Below are positions 44,360 through 53,015 of a stretch of DNA of 64,000 nt, piece by piece (position 1 is the first letter of the stretch; each line of letters starts with the position of its first letter). Where the stretch lies: positions 83,548-147,547 of the forward strand of contig NZ_JAHBYD010000009.1 of assembly GCF_019636135.1 (NCBI RefSeq), given 5' to 3'. The notes under the pieces are model-generated. The model searched no databases and was not told the origin of the DNA. It saw nothing but the letters and a program-made list of their open reading frames with translations. This stretch comes from Phenylobacterium sp. Its GTDB lineage: Bacteria; Pseudomonadota; Alphaproteobacteria; Caulobacterales; Caulobacteraceae. The position numbers were made by a program, and so were the translations under genes.

Positions 44360-45751
44360 ATGGTCTCCCCATTCCGGTCGGTTTCAGGTCTCGCGCTCGC
44401 CGTCGCCGTGGCGGCGAGCGCGACCCTCGCCGCCGGCCAGGCCGCCGCCCAGAGCCTGATCCGCGACACCGAGATCGAGGAGATCCTCGCCCGCGACTCC
44501 GACCCCATCCTGCGCGCCGCCGGCATCGACCCGAAGAATGTCGAGATCGTGCTGGTGGGGTCGAAGGACCTGAACGCCTTCGCGGCCCCGCGGGTGATGG
44601 GCTTCAACACCGGCCTGATCCTGGAATCCAAGGTCCCGAACGAACTCCAGGGCGTCATCGCCCACGAGGTCGGACACCTGGCCGCGGGTCACTCGGCCCG
44701 CTCGGGCGACATGAGCCGCGCCGGCATGAAGCCGTTCCTGCTGACGATGGGCCTGGGCGTGCTGGCCGCCATCGCCGGCGCGCCGGACGCCGCCGCGGGC
44801 CTGGCCTCCAGCGCCAGCTATTTCGGCACGCTGGGCTTCCTGGGCTACAGCCGCGAGCAGGAGAGCCGCGCCGACCAGGCGGGGGCCACCCTGCTCGACA
44901 AAGCCGGCCTGTCGGGCCGCGGCCTCGCCGACTTCTTCGACAACTTCCGCTACCAGGAGGTCTTCGACGAGGCGCGGCGCTACGGCTACTTCCGCAGCCA
45001 CCCCATCTCGTCCGACCGCATCGAGGCGCTGCGCCGGCGCGTCGAGGTCCAGCCGAACTACAACAAGACCGACAGCCCGGATGCGATGGCCGAGCACGCG
45101 ATCATGAAGGCCAAGCTGGACGGGTTCATCAACCCGCAGATCTCGATCACCAAGTACGACGAGAAGGCCACCGACTACCCCAGCCGCTACGCCCGCGCGA
45201 TCGCCTACTACCAGCTCAAGGAGCCTGACCGGGCGCTGAAGCTGGTCGACGCGCTGCTCGTCGAACAGCCGGACAATCCGTACCTCTGGGAGTTGAAGGG
45301 CCAGATCCTGTTCGAGTTCGGCCGCACGGCCGAGGCCGAGGAGCCCCAGCGCAAATCCGTGGCCCTGAAACCCGACGCGCCGCTCCTGCGCATCAACCTC
45401 GGCCAGACCCTGATCGCGCTCGACGACAAGAAGAAGGTCAACGAGGGCGTGGCCGAGCTGAAGCGCGCCCTCACCCGCGAGGACGACAACGCCGTCGCCT
45501 GGCGCCTGCTGGCCGAGGCCTACGACAAGCTGGGCGAGGACGGCCTCGCCCGCCTGGCGACCGCCGAATACAACTACAACATCGGCGACAAGCAGCAGGC
45601 CCGCGTCTTCGCCATGCGCGCCCGCGAGATGCTGACCCGCGGCACGCCCGACTGGCGGCGCGCCACCGACATCGTGCTGGCGGCCGAGCCCACCCGCGAG
45701 GATCTCCGCCAACTGGGCCGTGAAGGCTCCATCGCCGGCAATACGCGTTGA
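44360..45751 (+). CDS. M48-family metalloprotease with TPR region (BepA-like)
   Basis: A 463-residue periplasmic zinc protease. A signal peptide is visible (hydrophobic residues 11-30, cleavage after AAA-Q). The zinc motif HEVGH is at residues 102-106 in VIAHEVGHLAAGHSAR, and the third ligand Glu in SREQESRADQAGATLL near residue 174. The C-terminal half from about residue 260 is made of TPR-like helical repeats (YARAIAYYQLKEPDRALKL, LLRINLGQTLIALDDKKK). This matches the BepA/LoiP group involved in outer-membrane protein quality control. ATG 44360 was chosen over 44327 because it gives a clean signal peptide. The next gene starts 33 nt on. Confidence 0.92.
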   Translation: MVSPFRSVSGLALAVAVAASATLAAGQAAAQSLIRDTEIEEILARDSDPILRAAGIDPKNVEIVLVGSKDLNAFAAPRVMGFNTGLILESKVPNELQGVIAHEVGHLAAGHSARSGDMSRAGMKPFLLTMGLGVLAAIAGAPDAAAGLASSASYFGTLGFLGYSREQESRADQAGATLLDKAGLSGRGLADFFDNFRYQEVFDEARRYGYFRSHPISSDRIEALRRRVEVQPNYNKTDSPDAMAEHAIMKAKLDGFINPQISITKYDEKATDYPSRYARAIAYYQLKEPDRALKLVDALLVEQPDNPYLWELKGQILFEFGRTAEAEEPQRKSVALKPDAPLLRINLGQTLIALDDKKKVNEGVAELKRALTREDDNAVAWRLLAEAYDKLGEDGLARLATAEYNYNIGDKQQARVFAMRAREMLTRGTPDWRRATDIVLAAEPTREDLRQLGREGSIAGNTR

Positions 45752-45784
45752 GCCTCCGGCTGCGCCGACCTATCTGGACCCCCG

Positions 45785-46513
45785 ATGAAACGCCTCGCCC
45801 CCCTCGCCGCGATCGCCGCGGCCGCCCTCGCCTTGAGTTCCTGCCAGAAGGCCGATGACGCCGCCTTCGGCGCCAAGGTCCGCGCCTATCTCCTGACGCA
45901 CCCCGAGGTGCTGGAGGAAGCGATCGGCAAGCTGCAGGAGAAGAAGCAGCAGGCGGCGCTGACCGCGTCGAAGGACGCCATCGCCAAGCTCCGCCGCCAG
46001 ATCGAGAACGATCCGCGCGACGTGGTGGTGAACCCCGCCGGCACGATCACGGTCACCGAGTTCTTCGACTTCAACTGCGGCTACTGCAAGCTGGTCGCGC
46101 CCGAGGTGGTGAAGCTGGCGCAGGAGAACCCGGACGTCCGGCTGGTGCTGAAGCAGTTCGCCTTCCAGACCCCTTACTCGATCCAGGCCGGCAGGATCGC
46201 GCTGACCGCCGACGCCAAGGGCAAGGCCCTGCCGCTCTACGCCTCGCTGTTGGCCCAGAAGCCGCTGGACGCCGCCGCCATCGACCGCAGCCTCGTCTCG
46301 GTCGGGCTCGACCCGGCCGCCGCGCGGCGCGCCGCCGAGTCGCCCGAGATCACCCGGCAGATGGACGACGCGCGCGAACTCGCCGCCCAGCTCCAGATCG
46401 ACGGCACCCCGGCCTTCGTCGTGGGCGACCAGGTGATCCACGGCGCCGACATCCAGGGCGTCCGCGCCGCCATCGAAGCCGCCCGCGCCAAGGACCTGAA
46501 GCGTCCGACCTGA
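45785..46513 (+). CDS. DsbA-family thiol-disulfide lipoprotein
   Basis: A 242-residue exported thioredoxin-fold protein. The N-terminus is a lipoprotein signal with lipobox ALSSC (Cys20). Residues 25-78 form a helical segment resembling the trimerisation region of ScsC-like proteins (KVRAYLLTHPEVLEEAIGKL). The active site is CGYC at residues 98-101 in FFDFNCGYCKLV, and the cis-Pro loop is in DGTPAFVVGDQVIHG. It probably shuffles or forms disulfides in the envelope. It follows the M48 protease gene by 33 nt, consistent with a two-gene unit for protein quality control. Confidence 0.9.
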   Translation: MKRLAPLAAIAAAALALSSCQKADDAAFGAKVRAYLLTHPEVLEEAIGKLQEKKQQAALTASKDAIAKLRRQIENDPRDVVVNPAGTITVTEFFDFNCGYCKLVAPEVVKLAQENPDVRLVLKQFAFQTPYSIQAGRIALTADAKGKALPLYASLLAQKPLDAAAIDRSLVSVGLDPAAARRAAESPEITRQMDDARELAAQLQIDGTPAFVVGDQVIHGADIQGVRAAIEAARAKDLKRPT

Positions 46514-46578
46514 GGCGGCAGAAGGTGGCGCGCGTAGTCTGCCGGATGACAGGTCGCGCAAACCTCGCAGCCTCGATG

Positions 46579-46702
46579 GCGCGGCAGCGCCGTGTTGATG
46601 CGACCACCAAGAACACGAAGGTCACCAAGGACGCGCTGCGGTCATCTGCAGGGCCTTGGTGACCTTCGTGTTCTTGGTGGTGGGAATAGCGCGCCTGCGG
46701 CG
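46579..46702. repeat. Dispersed palindromic repeat, family A copy 2
   Basis: Left arm (46579-46630) contains gcgcggcagcgccgtgtt and accaccaagaacacgaaggt; the right arm (46653-46702) contains ccttggtgaccttcgtgttc and gcgcctgcggcgc. The ccaccaagaacacgaaggtcaccaagg-type core pairs without mismatch. Copy 1 is at 15703-15838. It lies between convergent genes. Confidence 0.85.
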
Positions 46703-46725
46703 CGGGCCACGCCAGCCGGCTGGCC

Positions 46726-47241
46726 TTACTCCCCCAAGGGGAGAGGAGCGATCGCCTCACCGCGGAGCCAGGCCGCGAAGCGGAAGGGATGGGCGAGGTG
46801 CAGGACGTGTCCGCCGCGCGAGAGCCTCGCCAGCCGACCGTCCTCCAGCACCTCGGCGTCGGCCGACAGGAAGCCGCCGAAGTCCTGGGTGACGAGCGCG
46901 TCTGCGCGCCCTGCCCAGGCGGTTTCGAGCACGTGGCGATCCTCGCGATCGTGGATGGGGATCACGCCCACGCCGCCGAGCGTCAGCGACGGACCCTGCT
47001 CCGCGTAGCTGGCGATGGCGTCGACCAGGTCGCGGGCGGTCGACGGCGGAAAGCGCAGTTGCGCCGTGAGCACGGCTTCCAGCCGGTCGAGCATGCCCCA
47101 GGACACGACGAGTTGCAGCGCGACGCCCGGCTCCACGCCGCGCACGGCGCCGGTGATGAGCTGGGACGCCGAGCCGCTGCGGCCGTCCCGGCGCGCCAGG
47201 ATGTCGGCCACCCAGACGTTCAGGTCGAGGCAGACCCGCAC
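46726..47241 (-). CDS. PIN-domain protein, probable toxin
   Basis: A 171-residue PIN-fold protein, probably a metal-dependent RNase. The first conserved Asp is in RVCLDLNVWVADIL (Asp6) and the later acidic cluster in PIHDREDRHVLETAWAGRAD, followed by ALVTQDFGGF with the last Asp. It is longer than typical VapC (about 130 residues) and belongs to the COG1569-like group often annotated as putative toxins. It is 3 nt downstream of a ribbon-helix-helix gene, consistent with a toxin-antitoxin pair. RNA target unknown. Confidence 0.75.
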   Translation of the reverse strand: MRVCLDLNVWVADILARRDGRSGSASQLITGAVRGVEPGVALQLVVSWGMLDRLEAVLTAQLRFPPSTARDLVDAIASYAEQGPSLTLGGVGVIPIHDREDRHVLETAWAGRADALVTQDFGGFLSADAEVLEDGRLARLSRGGHVLHLAHPFRFAAWLRGEAIAPLPLGE

Positions 47242-47244
47242 CGT

Positions 47245-47601
47245 TCAGGGGGTCTTGCGAATCAGGTCGGCCGCTTCCCGGAGCGACGCCTCCTCGTCGA
47301 GGTCGCGTGGGGCATGGCCGCCATCGTGCAAGCCCCCCTCGCGCAAGCCACGGGCGATCGCCTGTTCGTACTGCTGATCGAGCAGCGCCCGGCCCGCCGC
47401 CCAGGCCGCGGCCTCCACGGCGTCAGGTCCTGCCGCCTCCAGGCGGCGCAGGGCGTCGTGCGCCCGCCTCGGGAGCCGCATGTAGAGGCGAAGCGCGGCC
47501 GTGGCGATCTGCGCCGTGGACCGATCCTCGGCCTTCGCCAGTTCGGAGACCTGCCTGTAGGTCTGTTCGTCGGCATAGGCCGAGATGGTGCGTCCAGCCA
47601 T
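47245..47601 (-). CDS. Ribbon-helix-helix protein, probable antitoxin
   Basis: A 118-residue protein whose first 45 residues (RTISAYADEQTYRQVSELAK and following AEDRSTAQIATAALRLYMRL) form a clear ribbon-helix-helix DNA-binding domain. The remaining 70 residues are helical and acidic towards the end (DLDEEASLREAADLIRKTP) and could cap the PIN partner encoded 3 nt downstream. It probably represses its own promoter, which lies in the 126-nt gap to the divergent flavoprotein gene. Confidence 0.75.
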   Translation of the reverse strand: MAGRTISAYADEQTYRQVSELAKAEDRSTAQIATAALRLYMRLPRRAHDALRRLEAAGPDAVEAAAWAAGRALLDQQYEQAIARGLREGGLHDGGHAPRDLDEEASLREAADLIRKTP

Positions 47602-47727
47602 CGGAATTCCTCTGGAATCCAGAGATACTCCAACGGGCAGGTTTCCGCAACGCGACGGCGCGCGCGGGCGGGCTCCCCGACGTCAACGCCGACGTCTGCT
47701 AGACTGCGTAAAACGACGGGGATGGCT

Positions 47728-49218
47728 ATGGTCGAACGTGTGCTGGTGATCGGCGCGGGGATGGCGGGGCTGTGGACCGCCATGGCGCTGGCCGGGCCGG
47801 AGCGCGAGGTCACGGTGCTGGACCGCGATCCGCCGCCGCCCGCCGGCGGGGCCGACGCGGCCTTCGAGGACTGGCAGCGCCGCGGCGTGGGCCACCTGCG
47901 CCACAGCCACGCCTTCCTGGCGCGCCTGCGCACCCTGGTCCGCGACCGCCACCCGGCGCTGCTGGAGGCCCTGATGGCCGAGGGCGTGCGCGAGCTGGGC
48001 TTCGAGGGCGGCCTGCCCGAGAGCCTGAAGAAGGGCTACGTCCCCGCCCCCATCGACCGCGACCTCGCGATCCTGACCAGCCGGCGCACCACGCTGGAGC
48101 TGGTGATGCGCCTCTACGCCGAGGGGCTGGCGAACGTCGCCATGCGGCCGCAGACCTTCGTGAAGGACCTGATCATCCAGCCGGGCGCGCCGCCGCGCGT
48201 GACGGGCGTGACGCTGGAGGACGGGACCGAGCTCGCCGCCGACATCGTGGTCGACGCCACGGGCCGCACCAGCCAGGCCTACGAGCAGCTCGCCGCCGCC
48301 GGCGCGCCGGTCCCGGAGAGTTCGGAGGCCTGCGGGATCATCTACTTCACCCGCCACTACCGCCTGCTGGAAGGCCAGTCAGAGCCGCCGCGCACGCGCA
48401 ACTCGGCCACGGGCGACCTGGGCTTCCTGAAGTTCGGCGTCTTCCCGGGCGACAACGGCTGCTTCTCGATCACGCTGTGCGCCCCCGAGGTCGAGGAGGA
48501 GCTGCGCAAGGCCCTGGTCGACCCCGAGGTGTTCGACGCGGCGTGCCGGCAACTGCCCGGCCTCGTGCCCTGGATCGACCCCGAGCGCGCCCGGCCCACC
48601 AGCCGCGTCTTCGGCATGGGCCAGCTCGAAAGCCGCTGGCGCGAGCTGGCGCCCCAAGGGAAGCCCGCGGCGCTGGGCTTCTTCGCCGTGGGCGACAGCC
48701 TGGTGCGGACGAACCCGCTCTACGGCCGCGGCTGCTCGTTCGCGGCGGTCTCGGCGCACCTGCTGCTGGACGCCCTCAGCCACAGCGCCGATCCCGCAGC
48801 GCGCCTGCTGCACTACCGCGCCGGGGTGGAGCGGGAGCTGCGGCCCTACTACGACGTCATGCGCCAGGCCGACCGTTCGGCGATCAGGCGCGCCCGCGCC
48901 GCCCTCCTGCCGCAGGCCAGGCCGTCGCTGCGCGGCAGGCTGGTGAAGAGCTTCATGGAGGACGGCGTCGCCATCGCCATGCGCACCGACCTCGACCTGA
49001 TGCGCGCGTTCCTGAAGGGCTTCCACATGCTGGAGCATCCGCAGGCGTGGCTGAAGCGGCCGGCGAACCTGATCAAGATCCTGCGCGTCTGGGCCCGCGG
49101 GAAGGCCAGGAACGCCGACCTCTACGCGCCCAAGCCGGGCCCCGATCGCCGGCCGCTGTTCGAGGCGCTGGGCCTCGACGTCGCCGCCGACGAGCAGCGG
49201 GTGCGCGCCGCGGCTTGA
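47728..49218 (+). CDS. FAD-dependent oxidoreductase (halogenase/monooxygenase-like)
   Basis: A 496-residue flavoprotein. The dinucleotide-binding motif is VLVIGAGMAGLWTAMAL at the N-terminus, then HLRHSHAFLARLRTLVRD, and a second FAD segment FFAVGDSLVRTNPLYGRGCS near residue 335, where GD and the Pro-rich loop match geranylgeranyl-reductase/halogenase-type enzymes. It lacks a clear NAD(P)H-binding domain. I chose ATG 47728 (the second of ATG-GCT-ATG) because the GACGGGG ribosome binding site is properly spaced from it. The substrate is unknown; an aldehyde dehydrogenase gene follows 56 nt downstream. Confidence 0.82.
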   Translation: MVERVLVIGAGMAGLWTAMALAGPEREVTVLDRDPPPPAGGADAAFEDWQRRGVGHLRHSHAFLARLRTLVRDRHPALLEALMAEGVRELGFEGGLPESLKKGYVPAPIDRDLAILTSRRTTLELVMRLYAEGLANVAMRPQTFVKDLIIQPGAPPRVTGVTLEDGTELAADIVVDATGRTSQAYEQLAAAGAPVPESSEACGIIYFTRHYRLLEGQSEPPRTRNSATGDLGFLKFGVFPGDNGCFSITLCAPEVEEELRKALVDPEVFDAACRQLPGLVPWIDPERARPTSRVFGMGQLESRWRELAPQGKPAALGFFAVGDSLVRTNPLYGRGCSFAAVSAHLLLDALSHSADPAARLLHYRAGVERELRPYYDVMRQADRSAIRRARAALLPQARPSLRGRLVKSFMEDGVAIAMRTDLDLMRAFLKGFHMLEHPQAWLKRPANLIKILRVWARGKARNADLYAPKPGPDRRPLFEALGLDVAADEQRVRAAA

Positions 49219-49274
49219 CGCCCCTCGCGTAAAGGGCGTCGTGTTCCTCCCGACATAATCCCGGGAGGATCCCC

Positions 49275-50678
49275 ATGTCCGACTACAAGCTCCTGATCGG
49301 CGGCAAGCTGGTGGACGGCGACGCGCAGATGGACGTCGTCAATCCGGCGACCGAAGACCCCGTGGCCTCCTGCGCCCGCGCCTCGAAGGGCCAGCTCGAC
49401 CAGGCCGTGGCCGCGGCCCAGGCCGCCTTCCCCGCCTGGAGCGCCACCTCGATCGACGAGCGCCGCGCGGTGCTGGTGAAGATCGCCGACGCGATCCAGG
49501 CCAACCTGGCCGACCTCGCCCGCCTGCTCACCCAGGAACAGGGCAAGCCGCTGGCCGACGCCACCGGCGAGGTGTTCGGCGCCTCGGCCTTCTTCCGCTA
49601 CTTCGCGAGCCTGAACCTCGACGCGCGCGTCGTGCAGGACGACGACGCGGGCCGGGTGGAGGTGCGCCGCAAGCCGCTGGGCGTGGTGGGCTGCATCATC
49701 CCCTGGAACTTCCCGATGATCCTGATGGCCTTCAAGGTCCCGGCGGCCCTGCTCGCCGGCAACACGGTGATCGTGAAGCCCGCGGCGACCACGCCGCTGA
49801 CCGCGCTGAAGCTGGGCGAGATCATCAAGGACATCGTCCCGCCGGGCGTGGTGAACGTCATCGCCGACGCCAACGACCTGGGCGGCGAGATGACCAGGCA
49901 CCCGGGCATCCGCAAGATCAGCTTCACCGGCTCCACCGAGACCGGGAAGAAGGTGATGGCCTCGGCCGCCGATGCGCTGAAGCGCGTCTCGCTGGAGCTG
50001 GGCGGCAACGACGCGCTGATCGTGCTGGACGACGTCAACGTCAAGGAGACCGCGCCCAAGGTATTCGGCGCGGCCATGCAGAACGCCGGCCAGGTCTGCA
50101 TCGCGGCCAAGCGCATCTACGTGCATGAGAGCATGTACGACGCCATGTGCGACGAGTTCGCGCGGCTCGCGGGCGAGATGGTGGTCGGCGACGGCCTGGA
50201 ACAGGGCACCCAGATGGGCCCGCTGCAGAACAAGCAGCAGTTCGAGAAGGTGATGGGCTTCATCGAGAGCGCCAGGAAGGACGGCAAGGTCATCGCCGGC
50301 GGCGGGCGCAAGGGCGACAAGGGCTACTTCATCCAGCCCACCGTGGTGCGCGACATCGCCGACGGGGCCAAGCTGGTCGACGAGGAGCAGTTCGGCCCGG
50401 TGATGCCGGTGATCAAGTACTCCGACCCGGCCGAGGCCGTGCGGCGCGCCAACGCCTCGATCTACGGCCTGGGCGGCTCGATCTGGGCCAAGGACAGCGA
50501 GAGGGCCTGGGGCCTGGCCGAGCAGATGGAGTCGGGCTCGGTGTGGGTGAACAAGCACGCCGACCTGCAGCCCCACCTGCCCTTCGGCGGCGCCAAGTTC
50601 TCGGGCGTCGGCTCCGAACTAGGCGAGGAGGGCCTGAAGGAGTTCACCCAGGTCCAGGTGCTGAACATGGCGCGCTAA
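49275..50678 (+). CDS. NAD(P)-dependent aldehyde dehydrogenase
   Basis: A 467-residue ALDH-superfamily enzyme that oxidises aldehydes to acids. The general base Glu241 is in SLELGGNDALIV and the catalytic Cys275 in NAGQVCIAAKRIYVH. The cofactor region PWNFPMILMAFKVPAAL and the FTGSTETGKKVM loop are typical. Residues in the VIVKPAATTP segment agree with NAD or NADP use and do not decide it. ATG 49275 follows GGGAGGATCCCC, a good ribosome binding site. It may act after the flavoprotein encoded upstream. Confidence 0.93.
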   Translation: MSDYKLLIGGKLVDGDAQMDVVNPATEDPVASCARASKGQLDQAVAAAQAAFPAWSATSIDERRAVLVKIADAIQANLADLARLLTQEQGKPLADATGEVFGASAFFRYFASLNLDARVVQDDDAGRVEVRRKPLGVVGCIIPWNFPMILMAFKVPAALLAGNTVIVKPAATTPLTALKLGEIIKDIVPPGVVNVIADANDLGGEMTRHPGIRKISFTGSTETGKKVMASAADALKRVSLELGGNDALIVLDDVNVKETAPKVFGAAMQNAGQVCIAAKRIYVHESMYDAMCDEFARLAGEMVVGDGLEQGTQMGPLQNKQQFEKVMGFIESARKDGKVIAGGGRKGDKGYFIQPTVVRDIADGAKLVDEEQFGPVMPVIKYSDPAEAVRRANASIYGLGGSIWAKDSERAWGLAEQMESGSVWVNKHADLQPHLPFGGAKFSGVGSELGEEGLKEFTQVQVLNMAR

Positions 50679-50695
50679 GCGCCGGGCGACACGGG

Positions 50696-50737
50696 AAAAA
50701 TCGCGGGCGGCGACCCTGCAAGGGGACCGCCGCCCGC
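50696..50737 (-). terminator. Intrinsic terminator for the TonB receptor gene
   Basis: Read on the minus strand, a 9-bp stem gcgggcggc / gccgcccgc (50737-50703) with an internal pairing loop is followed by GATTTTT (to 50696). It lies about 145 nt downstream of the receptor stop. In the plus direction the hairpin lacks a T run. Confidence 0.65.
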
Positions 50738-50838
50738 CAATCGTGGATCCCTGCGCGGGCGACGCGGGGACCCGACGCCGCGGTGGCCTTGGGGGACCGG
50801 CTGCGACGCGCGGGCAGCATCGGACGCAACGCGGCGGC

Positions 50839-50857
50839 GCGGGAGTACGGAACGGTT
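50839..50857 (+). repeat. Direct repeat, left copy, flanking TonB receptor gene
   Basis: The 19-nt sequence gcgggagtacggaacggtt is present without mismatch here and at 52966-52984, followed in both places by cgttacag 7-8 nt later. The copies bracket the receptor gene 2.1 kb apart. Confidence 0.85.
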
Positions 50858-50879
50858 CCGGCGCCGTTACAGCCCCGTT

Positions 50880-52907
50880 TCAGAAGCGGTAGGTCGCGCC
50901 CACACGCACCGTGCGCGGCTCGACCACGCGGCTCAAGCGGCCTTCGACCGGGGCGGCGTCGAAGGCCGGGATGAAGCTCTCGTAGTAGTAGGCGATGTCC
51001 TTGTCGCGGCTGTCGAGGACGTTCAGCAGCTCGCCGTAGACCTCGAAATCGGCGAACACGCGGGCGCCGCGCAGGTTGACGACGGTGGAGCCCTTGTCGC
51101 GCACCGAATTGTCCTCGATCAGCGGCGACGGCCCCAGGTGGCGCACGCGCACACTGGCCTTCCACGCGTCCGAGACGTAGCTGACGCCGACCGAGCCCGA
51201 GTTCTCGAAGGCGTTCGGGATGTGGTCGCCGTTGTCGTAGCGGGCGTGGCTGGCCGACCAGCTCCCGTCGACGGCGAGCCATTCCACCGGCCGCCAGAAG
51301 GCCACGACGTCGTAGCCCCGCCGGCGGCTCGCGCCGGTGGGCTCCACGGCGTTGGAGTCGCCCACGAACCTGAGCTCGCTGCCCACCTTCAGCTTCCAGT
51401 AGTTGGTGGTGAGCGTCAGCCGGCCGAGCTGGAAGCGGGCGCCGACCTCCTGGCCGGTCCCCTTCACCAGGATCGGCACGGGTGTCGCCGTGAAGCGCCC
51501 GCGCACGTCGTTGGAGTGGAAGCCGCGGCCCCAGTCGGCGTAGAGCTCGACGTTGTCGGCGAGCTTGTAGGCCACGTCGATCTTCGGCGAGACGACGCCG
51601 TCGCCGGCCTTGCCCGTCCCGATGGCGGCGGCGGCCGCATCGCGGGCCGCGACGTCGGCGTGGTACCAGTCGCCGCGCAGGCCGCCGATGACCCGCAGGC
51701 CGTCGAGCGGCTCCCAGGTCGCCTCGCCGTAGAGGGCGGCGGACGCCTCCTTGACCTTGTAGAGGCCGAACGAGCTGACGAAGGCGCGCGCCGAGGTCTG
51801 CTGGACGCCGACCTTGCCGATGTCGTCGTAGCGGATCTCGGTCCCGGCCCGGAGCTGGAGCTGCGGGCTCACCGTCCAGGTCCGCTCGGCGCGCAGGCCG
51901 AGGATCACGCGGCGGTCGAACTGGTGGATCTGGGCGCTCGTGCCGTCGGCGTTGGCGTAGGTCGGGTTCGAGTACATGTCCCAGTCGTAGGCCTGGCCGT
52001 AGACGTTGGCCTTCCAGCCCTCGCCCGTCAGCCTGGCGCCCACCACCAGGCGGTCGGTCTCGCCGGTCGCGGTCGGGTCGGGCGAGCAGAAGACGCTCTT
52101 ACAGACCGCCGAACCCACGATCCGCTCGGGGATCTGCTCGGTCGGCCGCCAGGTCCCGTGGTAGCCGTGCGCCGTCAGCTCCAGGTGGCCCAGCGGGATG
52201 TCGCGGGCGTACTTGGCGAAGGCCGCGTAGTGGCGCAGATGCTCGCCCTCCTGCCAGCGGCCGTCGTAGACCTTGCCCTCGGCGACCAGGGTGAACCGGC
52301 CGCCCGCCTCGTCGCCCACGCTGCCGCCGGCCGCCAGGCGTCCGTAGCCGAACGAGCCCGCCTCGCCGGCGGCCCACGGCCGGTCGTAGCCGTCGATGGT
52401 GCTCATGTAGATCGCCCCGGCCAGGGCGAAGTCGCCGCCGTCGGCGCGGTATGGCCCCTTGCGGTAGTCCTCGCGGTTGACGACCTCGGGGATCAGGCCG
52501 TTGAGGTCGAGGTAGCCCTGGCCGTGGCCGTGCGTGCGGAAGTTCATCTGCACGTCGTCGATGTAGGTCGTGAAGTCCGTGCCGTGGTCGAGGTTGAAGC
52601 CGCGCAGGAAGTACTGGTTGGCCTTGCCTGAGCCCGAGTGCTGGGCGGCGATCAGGCCGGGCACGGCCTCGACCAGCTCGGCCGGCTTCAGCAGCGGGCG
52701 CACCAGCATGTCGGCGCCGGCGATCGTGCCCTCGCTGGCGGCGTGGGCGACGCCGATCTTGGCCTCGCCGCGGCCGAACACGACCACCTCCTGCACGCCG
52801 GTGGCGTCGTCCGCCGTGGCGACGGCTTCCTCCTCGGCGGCGAGCGCAGGCGCGCAGGCGAGGCCCGCGCCGAAGACGGCGAGCGCGGCGAGACAGACGT
52901 GACGCAT
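50880..52907 (-). CDS. TonB-dependent outer-membrane receptor
   Basis: A 675-residue outer-membrane importer driven by TonB. Signal peptide: hydrophobic residues 4-22, cleavage after ALA-A. A TonB-box-like VQEVVVFGR precedes the plug, which has ELVEAVPGLIAAQHSGSG and QYFLRGFNLDHGTDFTTYID, then FRTHGHGQGYLDLNGLIPEV, a histidine-rich loop. The beta-barrel follows and ends in the outer-membrane signal VRVGATYRF with terminal Phe. Two Cys in SAVCKSVFCSPD may form an extracellular disulfide or bind metal. The ligand is unknown; a Zur-like site upstream and the His motif suggest a metal or metal chelate (inference). Confidence 0.92.
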   Translation of the reverse strand: MRHVCLAALAVFGAGLACAPALAAEEEAVATADDATGVQEVVVFGRGEAKIGVAHAASEGTIAGADMLVRPLLKPAELVEAVPGLIAAQHSGSGKANQYFLRGFNLDHGTDFTTYIDDVQMNFRTHGHGQGYLDLNGLIPEVVNREDYRKGPYRADGGDFALAGAIYMSTIDGYDRPWAAGEAGSFGYGRLAAGGSVGDEAGGRFTLVAEGKVYDGRWQEGEHLRHYAAFAKYARDIPLGHLELTAHGYHGTWRPTEQIPERIVGSAVCKSVFCSPDPTATGETDRLVVGARLTGEGWKANVYGQAYDWDMYSNPTYANADGTSAQIHQFDRRVILGLRAERTWTVSPQLQLRAGTEIRYDDIGKVGVQQTSARAFVSSFGLYKVKEASAALYGEATWEPLDGLRVIGGLRGDWYHADVAARDAAAAAIGTGKAGDGVVSPKIDVAYKLADNVELYADWGRGFHSNDVRGRFTATPVPILVKGTGQEVGARFQLGRLTLTTNYWKLKVGSELRFVGDSNAVEPTGASRRRGYDVVAFWRPVEWLAVDGSWSASHARYDNGDHIPNAFENSGSVGVSYVSDAWKASVRVRHLGPSPLIEDNSVRDKGSTVVNLRGARVFADFEVYGELLNVLDSRDKDIAYYYESFIPAFDAAPVEGRLSRVVEPRTVRVGATYRF

Positions 52908-52965
52908 GGAACCGGCGGCCCTTTCCCGAACGACGGGGCGGGTCGTGCCCGAGCCGGCGGCGGAC

Positions 52966-52984
52966 GCGGGAGTACGGAACGGTT
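52966..52984 (+). repeat. Direct repeat, right copy, flanking TonB receptor gene
   Basis: Second perfect copy of the 19-nt repeat at 50839-50857, located about 60-77 nt upstream of the receptor start, in its promoter region. Confidence 0.85.
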
Positions 52985-52992
52985 TCAGGGTG

Positions 52993-53012
52993 CGTTACAG
53001 GATAACGTAACG
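52993..53012 (-). promoter_or_regulatory. Candidate operator upstream of the TonB receptor (Zur-like)
   Basis: cgttac at 52993 and gtaacg at 53007 form a perfect 6-bp inverted repeat with an 8-nt spacer. Within it GTTACAGGATAAC (52994-53006) differs by one base from the pattern GTTATnnnATAAC of zinc-uptake regulator boxes. It lies 86-105 nt upstream of the receptor start. Confidence 0.4.
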
Positions 53013-53015
53013 GCC

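Noticed and set aside
50839..52984. Insertion sequence ends around the TonB receptor
   Set aside because: The flanking repeats are direct, not inverted, and no transposase gene lies between them.
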